Of a DNA stretch of 64,000 nucleotides, positions 25,201-37,200 are shown piece by piece. The notes beneath the pieces are model-generated. The model saw nothing but the letters and a program-made list of their open reading frames with translations. It had not been told where the DNA came from and ran no database searches. The stretch lies in assembly GCF_024763615.1 (NCBI RefSeq), contig NC_077224.1:40930712-40994711 (forward strand). The letters run 5' to 3'. Origin of the DNA: Phlebotomus papatasi. Its lineage: Eukaryota > Arthropoda > Insecta > Diptera > Psychodidae. The translations under genes were made by a program, and so were the position numbers. Positions within the stretch are counted from its first letter, which is position 1; each line of letters begins with the position of its first letter.

Positions 25201-28200
25201 TTAATTTTTGTAAAAAATTTCTGACAGATTACTCTCAGCATTTCGCTTGGGATTATTTTTCATGAAAATTTGTCATTTGAGTGGTGGAAAAAGTGTGAAA
25301 AGTGTTTGTTGGAATTCTCTGGGATAGTTGTTAGTGAATGTTCGTGGAAAATTTTCCAAAATTGCAAAAGTGCAGTGTTTTTCTACAGAAGTTGTTCCCA
25401 GTGGAATCAATATTCCGGAGTGTGTGAACATAACCTCAAACTGTTGTTTTTCCCTAAAAATTTTGTGTGACTATCGCAGTTATTTATGTACAGAAATTGT
25501 TTTTCTTTGCGATAATCTGGAAACCAAAACATGCTCATCAGAAGAACCGCAGAAATTACTCGGAAGGACAAATATGTTACCAGGAACAATGGGTAGAGTG
25601 GAGAAGAAGGTGTGCAGCTCAAAAGATCCTAGATTCCATTGATCAGCAGCTCTTTCTGGAAAAGCTTCAGGACTTCAGGAAAACTTATGGATACGTTTGG
25701 ATGAACAGGAGTATTTGTAACCAAGAACATTGACGTAAGTACTATGAATATGCTAAAAAAAACTCGCTGATTTTATTGCAAAGCTATTCCTGCAAAAAAT
25801 TCAGGACTACAATTGGAAGAGCATGATAGTGGATGAGGGGAAGGACTTTGAGGAATAATTAGAAAGTGCTTCACCAAAATTCCTGCAAAAATTGATCCAG
25901 TGCAACTCTACAAATTTGATTCCGGATACTGGATGACACTAATTTGATTCCGGACACTAGTGATAATTATGATAAATTTTATGAAAAATAAATTCTCATA
26001 TCTTGGTTTACAATCCGAAATCTTTTATTGGTTATCCGGTGTACATTAAAGCCTTCTCCCTCTATCCACTACTGTCCAAGCAGGAGTCCCATGGAGGAAG
26101 CAAAAGTTTGTAGCCATCTCATCCTTGTGCTTCCGGATGGGAACATTTCCATCGTGGTTGAAAAGGAGGAATGATGGGAGGTGGTTCTGGGGCTTCAAGT
26201 GATGGGCTATGGTAACTACGGATGACTCTTGTATGTACTAGGGTCTCCTCAGTGGCTCTGAATAGGTCTATTGTCTTGATTGATTTACCAGGTTCATGTT
26301 CCAAAATTCTTCAATTTCCTTCTTTCCATTCATGTTTTAATTTGGTGCACGAGGTCACTGTACCATAAAAATCTTCAAGAATACACAGACATCACAACTT
26401 TCGGCAACGTCAAAAGAAAAATCAGCGAAAATGTTCCTCCAAAGCTGGCTTTGATTCCACTGGGAACAACTTCTGTAGAAAAACACTGCACTTTCGCAAT
26501 TTTGGAAAATTTTCCACGAACATTCACTAACAACTATCCCAGGGAATTCCAACAAATACTTTTCACACTTTTTCCACCACTCAAATGACAAATTTTCATG
26601 AAAAATGTCTCGAGTTGCTGTGATTTTTTAAAAAATTCTTTAAAAAAACTGTTTTGTAAAAAATTGTCCCAGTGTGTAGAGGCATTTTTTTAAAAGATTT
26701 TTTTTAAAGAAAAAACCTTGATTTTTTAAAAAAATGGGTCGTTTTTTACAAAATCGCCTACACACTATACAAATTTCTGTAAAAAATCCAGTTTTTTTTA
26801 AAAAAAATTTCACTAGTCTGGAGGCGATTTTTTTAAAGAACTTTTTTTAATGTCATTTTTTACAGAATTTTTTGATAATGTGTAGACAGCTTTACGAAAA
26901 ACAGAAGAAATTCACATTATTCGAAGGCATGAACGTTCGAAGGGAGAGCACTTTCCCCTAGATTGACTAAAAAACAACGTTTCGTTATTAATTTCGAGCG
27001 CACGTTTGCCTGTAGGGTCAGCGAATGCAAATTCTCTCGACTTCTCCAAAAGGGGCATTTTGTTGGTCAATGTGATGACTAAAAAATACCAAAGTGTCAA
27101 TCTGCGGAAGGCAGCCCTTCGTCTTGAATTGGCTAACATGTCGGTTCAGACAGCGTGCGATGCGTTCATTGATTAACACAGGGATATTATCCATTCATCC
27201 ATTCCAAAGGTGATTTTATTCAAAATTTTAAATAGATTCCCAAATGTCGACTATTTTCTGACTTTTTCTCATTTACGTCAATAAATTTCTTTTTCAAATA
27301 AAAAAAAAAACGGAACTTTCAAAAATTGCAGTTCAATTCACTCACCCTGTACTGGCAAAGCTGTAACAGCTTAAACTCCAGTTTAGGCTCAATAAATAAT
27401 TGTGATGGGTCCCCAACCAAAGACCAAAAATATGAGGGGTCAAAATTGACAAGAATCAAAATACTACATCTTTCTATTTGGTTTAATCGAATTTGATGAT
27501 GAAAGACGGAAAATAAAGCTTTTATAAAATATAACAACTATAAAAAAATCATTTTATATACACTGCTGAACCAATGCTATTTTCGTGTACTAACCGATTT
27601 CAATGATTTTTGTATTTTTTTCGTTTTACTGCTAAAAAAATCAAACTTATATCGGCCACTTTAACTGATTTTATTAGAACAAATTGTACTTTGGCACTCA
27701 TACTTATTATTGTTCTTATTACGAAAATCCATTTAAATTTAAATTTAATCTAACTTCATGTGCAAATCCAATTTGGAAGTATTCCAAATTGGCTCACATC
27801 AAGAATTTCACCAGAAATAAGCAAATTCAGGCTTATCATTTGTTTTTATTCGGTTTTATTGAATTTTGTCTAATGTGAATTAGTTCCGTGTTCTATATTC
27901 TATCATAAAAGTAAATTGAAGTTAAGTACCCCCTGAGGTGAGATCTTCACATACTTACCAACTTCACAGTTCTTTCCCGTCCTCCCAGTGGGACAGTCAC
28001 ATTCGTAGCCCGTCACAAGAGGAACACAAGTTGCTCCCTCGGTGCATTGGTTATTTTCTGAGTCACAAGGATTCGCGTTCTGAGTGCAAAGTGGCCCAAA
28101 CCATCCTTCCTGGCAGATGCACCTGCACAAATTCAATACAAAAAGGCATACGAGTGTAAAAGAAGCTGCACATCCATTTCATAAAAAGTCCATTCTCTGC

Positions 28201-31200
28201 AAAACATTCCCCCTTCAAACACTCAAACAGGACGGTGATGCAATAAGTTGAGGTAGTCTCAAAGGAGACAAAATGTCTTTGACGAAGACGACATTCTATA
28301 ATAGAGTTTTCAGGGGCTCATTTGAGAGAGATTTTTCCTCTATATACTTATGAAATCGATTTTTTTTTTAATTTTATAAGTAAGAACAGGAAGAGAGCAA
28401 CAGCTAAGGAAATGATTGTTGGGAAAGATATTACACTTTTGTTCCCATATCCCATTTTCCTTGGAACTCTCAATGCATTTCACGGCAAGGATCCAGTCAA
28501 AAGATATAGAACGTCCATGTCAACTTTCTGATTAAAATCTGCAAAAGTTGAGCATTCGTTTCCTTTTTGAGGCACAATTGTGATTTCAGCTTTCACCAGA
28601 AAATTTTTCTCAATGCTCTCTGATAAGAATTTCAAGATAGCATAGAATTGTGGAGCAGAAATTACAATTTGCTTTCGATTTCCAAAGGAATTGGCGCAAT
28701 TTTGAATAGAAATGACGCAATTGAGATTCTAGATACGTCTTAATGTGATTTGAACGGGATTTTTTTCTCAATAAAAGCACAAAAGTTTAGATTAGTTAGG
28801 ATCGTTTTGGAATTAAAGAAAAAAAGATAAAAGTCCTGAAACTTACGTAAAAGTAGCCCCATGTTGAAGACATGCACCATCATTTTGGCAAGCATGTCGA
28901 TGGCATTCTCGCGTGTTGCACTGCCCAACACCCCGACCTCGAACTCCTTTAGTATCTTGGAGAGGTACAGTCACATGACCAGCTCGTAGATGAACATCGT
29001 AGATGCATCCCTCAAACCCAGAATGCAGAGGCAGATCATGAGGTAGAGTGGAAAAATTACCTACCTCGTGTCCACCTACAATTCAAATCACTTTTAATAA
29101 ATCATCTTAAATTTGAACTAAAATTCTCTCCTACCCAAAAACATTATTGGTGTAACATCCATTCGGGTTAGACTACCAGGTGCCCTTCCGGTAATGTTAA
29201 CCTTCCCATCAACTGATAGCCAAGCTTGTCTTCCGCTTCGACCGACTGAAATTACGTAAGGTTGCTGTTGATGCTCATTCCTCATTTCAATTGGGCTCTG
29301 CGTAAATATTCTCCTAGGACCTGCTCCTAAGTTCCAGGTTAGCATAATGTAGCCCTGAATGAAGCTAACGGCCAAGTGATCACTTTTTTCATCGTGAAAG
29401 CCACTTTGACCAACGAAAGCTAGCAGAGATATTTGAGTAATGGTTGTCGGGAGAATTTTGAAGGTCAGTTCTAAGGAATACTCCAATGGAATTGGCACTG
29501 GGTACGCTATATATGATGACAACCCTTCAACACTTCCTGAGAACGTTGGCTGAGCCACTTCCAAGTCTGAGAAGAAGACAAGGATACAAGAGCTTATAAT
29601 AATTCATCAAGCATATTATCTCAAAAAGGAGGACTTCGGAATATTATTAGGGGAAGTTTTTCAGGCTTCGCACATACTCTGGCTTTAAACACTCGATTTT
29701 TTTCCATATTCCTTTACGGAATCTAACCTGGAGGAAACATATCTAGCCTTAAGTCGCACATTTCCTGAAGAAAATAGATTAGATTCATTAAAGGAATATG
29801 GGAAAAAATATCAATTATTCCAAGCCAGAGTGTATGCGAAGCCTGAAAGCCTTCCCCTACGCGTTAAAAAATCTAAGTTTAAGGTTAAATTATTTATTTG
29901 AAGTCTTATAGAATAAACCTGAAAGCTTCTTATGGCTCTCTTACATTAAGGGGTAATCTACGTAGAGATAGGCAGGAGGGAAATTCATATAGTCTTAGAT
30001 GTTTGTAAAGTTTCCATATGTTAATACACATGAAAAAAAAATAGTACACACTTTTGTCATGCTTCGGAAAAATTTCTAGCGCGAAATAGACAACGCCAAA
30101 AAATGCCGTATAGGGGAGACTGGGGTACATGTAAACATTTTCGATAGATGCGAATTTGAGGTGATTTTCCAAGGACACCGTAATTTTTTTGGAAAATCTT
30201 TCTTAGCTAATGTTTTACCCTTGAGTATAGGCAATACATAGAAGGTAATGCGGATGCTGGAAAACAATTGAGTTTTCCATAAAAATAAAATTTGTTTCAC
30301 TATGCATTTTTCTCTTTTCACAAAATACTTGGGGTAGAAGTAACCACTTTCTGGGGAGGATGTAAACACCTTTTTTCCCACCCTTGAAATTAACTTTGCA
30401 CCACTTTCGATTATTTTAATTGCTTAAGAGATATATAAAAACTGTACATTTTTCAAAAAATCACGACACTTTTTACAAAGAATAATTAAAATAGCAAAAA
30501 ACTAAAAGCATGCAAATCAGACATTTTTCAATGGATTTTCCCTATATTTTGATATCATGTGACTTCTTATCGAACACAACGAAAAATTTCCCACCACGAG
30601 ATGCAGCTGTCAAACTAATGAAATGAAGAAGAAGAAGACAAAATATTTTGCCATTGATTTAACACTCGCGACATCTACAATAACGGGGAAATTGCCTGTT
30701 TACATCTACCCCAAATGCTGTTTTCTGACCAATTATTAATTCTTTTAAAATAATGAGAATCTCAATTTCTCTAGTAAATACATTAATATAATCCTAAAAG
30801 ATGTAGGAAAGAACTGGTATTGCTACATTTAGATTATTTTACAGTTTTTAATTTCCAGGTTGAAATCCAAATGACCAAAATAATCGAAATATCAACATTT
30901 TGAGGAAAAATGATTTTTATTTTTAAAGTATTAGGATTATATTGACCAATTCATCTGTGGATATATATATATCCCCATGGTATCTATGAATGCTTATGGG
31001 TTTTATCCTCTGAAGTCTTAAAATTAATGAAAAATCACAGTGTTTACAACTACCCCTGTTTACTACTGCCCCAGTTCCCCTTAGTGCTTCATTTCTCACA
31101 TGCGTTTAAAAAAAATTAAAGTGCTTTATCTCGGGAACGGTTTAAGATATTTCCTTCCTTTTTTTACTGTTCGACCTCTACGGAGAGAGCAGAATATATA

Positions 31201-34200
31201 ATCCCTCGATTTTTTCACCCCCCCCCCCAAATTTCCACCTTCCACCCCACGGAGACCACTTTTCTTAACAAATCTTCTCGTTTCAGACGATTTCTGAGAA
31301 ATGTCGTCACGCTGTTTGTCCGTCTGTCCGTCTGGCTGTCGCCAGCTCAAGAGGCCAAACGGTAAGAGATAGCGACTTGGGACCTTCGGAGAACCCCCAT
31401 AAGTCAACCCAAGGATCTTTAACATGCCCCTCATTTTCCCCCCACCCCTCCCCTTCCTCTCCAAAACCATGTTTTTTTGGGATTGCTCGAAAATGCGTCG
31501 TGCGATTTTTTTTCATTTTTGGATATGTTTTAGAGATTATCCAGGCAAACATTTCGTCCATATACGAAAATACCGTTGAATCATTCCTAATAACGGTTTT
31601 TCAAGGTCAAAGGTTAAAAACACACTAGAGTGCGCATTTATTAAGCAAATGGGGTCATGTTTGGGGTCGTTGAAAAGGTCTTGGAATTTCCGACAAAAAT
31701 AAACCGGTTCCAATCGGTTTTGAATCGGTAATGAATCGGTTCATAACCGATAAAAATTTTTATCTGAAAATCAATCTTATTACTTTTAAAACTATTTTGG
31801 GGGATCTTTTGAGAGATTTATGAATCGGCTCAAATCGGATGACAACCGGTAAACGGTAAATGATGCGAAAGTACTTTTACGGTATAGCATCTACGTCAAG
31901 AGTTCAAGCATTTCGCAAAGCCTGGGACGCTTTGCCACCCCTTTTGAAAGGTAATTTTATTCACTGTAAGACGATATACTCCATTTTGAATTATCGTAAG
32001 TGCGGGTGACTTTGAAACCCCTTGTTCGTAAGCTTTTCTTTATTTCTAAAACTTAAGGATAGTCTTTACCTATTAGACATGTTAGATCGGATCGGTTAAG
32101 ACTATCATTAAGTTCCAGAAATAAAGAAAAGCTTACGAATAGGGGATTGTCAAAGTCACCCGCACTTACGAGCGTTTTGATTTTTTTTTGAAAAATTAAA
32201 AAAAAAATATCTCGAAAATTCTGACTTTTTTACTGGTTTATCAGTACCATTGAGTACTACATTATCTAAAAAAAGAGCTTTCATTTTTGAGTAAAACTGC
32301 TTAAAAAATTTTGAGTAGGTTAACTCAAAAATGGAAACTCTTCTTTTCTGGGAATATAGTACCACAAACGGTACTAACGAAAAGTACGCATAACAAAATT
32401 TTTGGATTTAGCATTTTCGAAAAGATTTTTTATGAGTTTTCGAAAAAATCTTAGTTTTAAAATAAATAGTTTTAGGTTCCGTCTAAAATGATGTTAGTTT
32501 TGAATGGAGAAATTTGTTAAATGATCAGAAGCTTTTGGGTGGAAACCACATAGATAGGGGGAAGTTCGGTACCTTTGTATTGGGGTACTTTTGAAATAGA
32601 TTTTTTCTCTTATTTTTTAAATGGAACTGAGTCTCATCATAATGAAATTTAAAAATAGTAGAAAAATATCCAATTTCAAAAGTGGGACAATACAAAAGTG
32701 CCCTACTTCTCCCAAAATGGGTTGGATATTGCTTTCAAGGGACGTGGTTGAACTATACTATTCCCTTTCCTTATTTCTAATTAGTTAATGTGTTTCTTCA
32801 TCTAGAATATTTCAAACAAAGTATATTGCAAATAAACGTTACAATATTTTAGACTCCGCCCCTCACATCATGTCATTTAAAATTTAAAGATTCCTAAGGG
32901 GTGTGTTTTAAAATTTACTATTCATCGGAGTTATCTGAGTTAGTAAAAGTTTTGGTATTGCAAAAGGAGTTTATGAGAAAGTTTTGCTGAATATTTTGAA
33001 ATCTTGTGGATGTGAGAGTTCTGTGAATATTTTTTTGCTATTGAATTTTTTTCTCAGTGATGTAGAAAGAACAATAATTATAAAAGACTCCATCATTCAC
33101 AAATCCTCGTTCAATTCTTTTGCCTTTAAAATTAAATCTCCCATTTGCTCTCCCCGAACGCAGTGCATTAGTGGAATGGTAGAAAAATCTTTCGTCTCAC
33201 TGTTAAGAGTTATTATGGAGTCGCAGGAAATAAAGTTAGACGCGCAGAAAGTCATAAAATGAGGATGCGATTTATTTCTCCGTATACGGCAGCACTTAGT
33301 GTTTACAGTTGGAGCCCATCTACTTCCTCGCAACTTGATTAATCTCCTCCAATAAATGTCTCAGCATGAGGTGCAACGTTGCGGAAATTGTCGAGGAAAC
33401 ACCATTAATTGATGAGTGTGTTAGGGGGGATGGTAAAATAGGAGGAAAATAAGAAGTAAAAAGTGATGGCAGTTATTTGATTTGAATTAAGAGGCTGTGT
33501 GTGGAGGGAAGGAAATTAAAAATGAGCCCCAGTATAACTTGGTTTGGAGAAAAAGAGAGACGATACGGAAATGAATTTTCCACTATGTTAGCATGGTATT
33601 CCAAGAGTATACTTATTCATAGATATGTGCTGACGATGGATCGAAGGGTGAGGATGAATATAGTGCAAATTGCTAAAGCAAACTATCCACCAAATGTACT
33701 CACTGTGCTCACAGTAGTGTCCATGTTTGCCAAATGGACAGAGACAGAGGTAGCCACTTCCCGGAAATTGGACACATGTGCCGCCGTATTGGCAAGGATT
33801 GTCGGCGCACACGGAAATCTCACATGTAGTCCCAATGTAACCAGTGGGACATTTGCAACGCCATTTATCTTCACTTGATATGCCAAATTCCTCCTCAAAA
33901 CCATCTTCATCGTCAGTCTCTGGGGCTTTTGTCTCCAATTCAATGCAAACAGCACCATTTCGACAGGGATTAGCTAAACATGCTAATGAGCCACATTCCG
34001 TGATGCTAAATCCATCTTCTGCATCACTGCAAAGAGAGAAATCCTTTAAGTCTTCTATCAATACATTGATTAAAATATGTAAAGTAAAAAATTAGTCAGT
34101 AGCCTATTTGATTGGCCAGTCAAACATTACATTTTCCTAGTAAAAAAAATTGTCAGTAAGGTTAGTCAGTTAAAAATTAAAATGTATATAGGGGAGATCG

Positions 34201-37200
34201 GGGTAGAATTAGACGTGCATAGTATTAGACAGTGAGATGTTATATAGCCTGATTTGGAAGGACTATTGAGGAAACCACTACCTATTCGAAGTAAACACAT
34301 CCCTTCCTATTCATTGAAATACTTTTCAGCCTGGTAGGGGAATGTAGGCAGGCTTCGCACGTGTGAGTTTTCGAACGATGCGAATAATCTCTTTATTTCC
34401 AAAGAGTTGGTTCCGCATTTCTTAGCAATAAGTTAAGTATTTATGAACCTTATCTTCATTGTAAAAATAGGCAGCCAAGCCCTTCTTTCCTAGGTGCTAG
34501 GATCACAAATAGAAAATTGGCCCAAAATAGGTCATTTTGATGGCGCACATTTCATTTGATTTCTCATAGTTATACTCATTTCTAAAAAAAATCACTTACA
34601 CAGTGGATGAAGGGCATTCTTGAGATGATATTTACGTAATAATTTTTTGCATCGGTGGGAAATTATTTTCACAGTGGTGGAAAATTCCCAAGTACTACAC
34701 TGTGTGTAGTTTCAAACACTGAATGTGTGAGCGTTCGCACATACATCAGACAACTCCAACTTGAAAATCATAACCTTATTAAAGCCTCATAAGCCAGAGT
34801 AAGACATTCGTGGTCGTTTCCTCTTCGACAGGCGTATAGTCTCCTTCCTATCTCCTTGAGACCACGGTTATTAACAGTGTGAACCGTTTGAACATGTTCA
34901 TAGTCAATTTTTCGATATTCATTTGGAAGAAAAAACAGTGCTCCAGAAAATGTGAAAAAAGTGTTTTAAAGATCTTCTTTTAGTGCAATGATAGTTTCCG
35001 CGGATTAACGGGGGTACAGTATAACAATCGGAAAATAATTTTTAATTGTAGATAAAATTTATTTCGAGAAAAAAAGCAATGACGAACCCAAACTCCCATC
35101 GTGTGAACGCTGCCCCCGGTGGCAAGAATCGCACAAATCGTCATATTTTTTTTTCATTTTCCTGTCCAGGAAAAACCAACAATTCTGTGATAGTGAACTA
35201 GGCATGAATAGAAACCTAAAAAATCAAAGAACTTTTTGGTGTAGTGCAATTCACTGCTCATTTTACAGTTTAGTCACAAAAAGTCCTGAATGTGAAGGAC
35301 GAAAAAATGTGCGAAGGCTGCCTACATTCCCCTACAAACAATTTTTGTACAAATTATACGCAATGAAAAATTTCATTTACTGGCTAATTCTACCCCGGTC
35401 TCCCCTACGTAGATACGAGTCTATAAACTACTATCTTAAATTGTCATAGGGGAAATGATATTTTCAAATTTTTTCTTTATTAAAATTCTTATGATAAAAC
35501 CTTACTGCTTCAAATTAAAAGTAAAATTCCTCACTACTATTTGTAGGACGTGTGATAATACAATACAAGTTCGATATCTTTTCTATTCTTAAATTTATTA
35601 TTTTCATCCAACGTTTCGATCAAAACGTGCGTTAGCTGAAAATAATAAATTGAATCCTATAAAATAAAATAAAAATAGAAATTAAAAATTCTCAATTCGT
35701 TTTCTTTTACGTTACACCGAATTAATTTTAATTTTCTCTAACTAAATTTAATTAAAGACTAACATTATCGCTGTTTAATAGGGGTATTTTGAAAAGCATT
35801 CACTATGATATGTACTGATATGTTTTAGAACATCTCCTCCAATGGCTTGCATATGAGATAAAATCCCCCTGTTAACTGTTATAATCCCCCAAGGTGTCTT
35901 GGTTAAAATAGTACGTCAGGTAGACTCATTTGGCTTTTGAAGGATAATTTTGTAACAAGAAATTTAAAATAAAAAAGAGAGAACATTAAGTAATGGTGCT
36001 AATTCTCTGAAAAATGAACGTGTTTTTGTTTAACACTTTACTGTACACATAAGGTATCTAGCTTCGAACAATACATTTTTTCCCATATTACTTTAATGAA
36101 ATGGCAATATATTTTACTAGCCAGTCTTAAGTTACACATTTCCTGAAAAAAATTAGGTCAGATTCATTAAAGGAACATAGGGAAAATATGAATTTTTCGA
36201 AGCCAGAGTGTGTGCGAAGCCTGAAACTCTTCCCCACGTAACCTAAATCTTTTGCAAAAATAAAACAAAAGTAATTTTTCCAATAATTAGCTGCTAAGTT
36301 CGTCTCTAAAGGATTAATTAATTAATCCTTTAATTTATTAATTTTTATTGAATGAATTTTCATTTTACATTTTCAGTAATAAATGGAAAGATTTTCTTCT
36401 TCAAAAATAAATACAGTTTATTTAGGGTGAGAAAATATTGTCTCTACGTTATTGACCTTAAGCAACAGGTAGAAGCTCTCTTTGAGTTACTTACTGGCTA
36501 TTCAGATATCATGTCAAACTCAAAAATTTTATAATAGTGTTTTTAAGTATTTTACATAATTTATTATTTTTTCATAAAAAAACCATACTCGCTTTTCAAC
36601 GATTCTTCATAATATATGTATGCGCTATGAATAATTTAGTATTTAGTAAAATTAATAATCTAATGAAATTTCATAGCTTATAAATATTGTAATTCATATC
36701 AAGTGCCTAGATATTTATTTATATATTGACATCTAACTAAATTCAAAAAAAGATTTATATCAAAATTTATTATATAGAAAAATCGCAAAATTAATTAATA
36801 TTTTAATGATTGTCGATATATTTCAAATATATTACGAAAGCCAATAATTTTGATTTTATGATTTTGTTATAAATTTCATGTAAAGTTTTTTTTTTGTATT
36901 TCGAAAAGCATTAAGAAAGAAATTAAGAGAAATTAAGTTGGAGTACTATTAGTAATGTACTGGGGCATTGTATTAAATTTTATTTTTTTACTACGCTAAG
37001 ACGGCGATGGACTGACAGTAATTAGGTTGAAAATAAAGAACAAACGAATAAATCCAAATTACATTTGTTAATACTGAAGTTTATCTCAATTAAGTAATAG
37101 TAAGTGGATTTTTTTGCATCTTTTATTAAAACACAAATTTATTGATCCGCACAGATAAAATATTTCGTAAACTTGATCGTAAATTTTTGTGAATTACTAA

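Larger units (their letters stand above)
25081..26891. mobile_element. TTA-flanked (Harbinger-like) element with long internal inverted repeats
   Basis: AGCTGTCTACACATTATGAG and complement AGCTGTCTACACATTATCAA are the ends, with TTA at 25078-25080 and 26892-26894. Runs of A/T (poly TTTTTTAAAA) follow. Then a segment of about 160 bp is present twice in opposite orientation (25258-25415 and 26430-26607), each encoding MSFEWWKKCEKxLLEF. The 3-bp TTA duplication suggests PIF/Harbinger, but no transposase is recognised. Confidence 0.75.
24927..26960. mobile_element. TA-flanked foldback inserted in the mariner transposase
   Basis: TAGGGGAACGTACTCTCCCT and complement TAGGGGAAAGTGCTCTCCCT begin arms containing CTTCGAATAATGTG twice. 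TA boundaries. Outside them the mariner transposase is interrupted. The centre holds the element at 25081-26891. Confidence 0.85.
24389..27175 (+). pseudogene. Mariner transposase relic, split by a foldback insertion
   Basis: The plus strand from 24389 gives KKRIERNPR, then LYMKP-stop-KFQKA, then LMAVRGQLPKISISDGQ (the place of the first catalytic Asp) and MNINVYREIILEEALKP before a stop near 24890. After the insertion the C-terminal part resumes at about 27079: TKKYQSVNLRKAALRLEL and ACDAFID. These are the helix-turn-helix, DD-core and C-terminal landmarks of mariner transposases. Multiple stops and shifts mean it is dead. Confidence 0.85.
23075..27351 (+). mobile_element. Mariner-type DNA transposon, interrupted by two later insertions
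   Basis: Ends TACAGGGTGAGTCAATTGAA and complement TACAGGGTGAGTGAATTGAA agree over about 26 bases with TA at each end, the mariner target site. A plus-strand transposase relic lies between. Removing the inserts at 23429-24388 and 24927-26960 leaves about 1.28 kb, the usual size of a mariner. Confidence 0.9.
21334..27958. other. eys: eys intron j-k, 6.6 kb
   Basis: No exon is seen inside. About two thirds is the nested transposon complex at 23075-27351. The rest is the element at 22058-22959 and unassigned AT-rich sequence (21334-22057, 27352-27958). Confidence 0.8.
29567..33703. other. eys: eys intron g-h, 4.1 kb
   Basis: Holds four recognisable repeats (29648, 30111, 31090, 32555) plus a hairpin near 32231. 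The stretch 32900-33703 is not repetitive by eye and has somewhat more balanced base composition. No exon seen. Confidence 0.75.

Noticed and set aside
31126..31561. 114- and 84-codon minus-strand frames
   Set aside because: They lie in repeat family R, have Gly/Arg-rich low-complexity content and are not kept in the other two copies.
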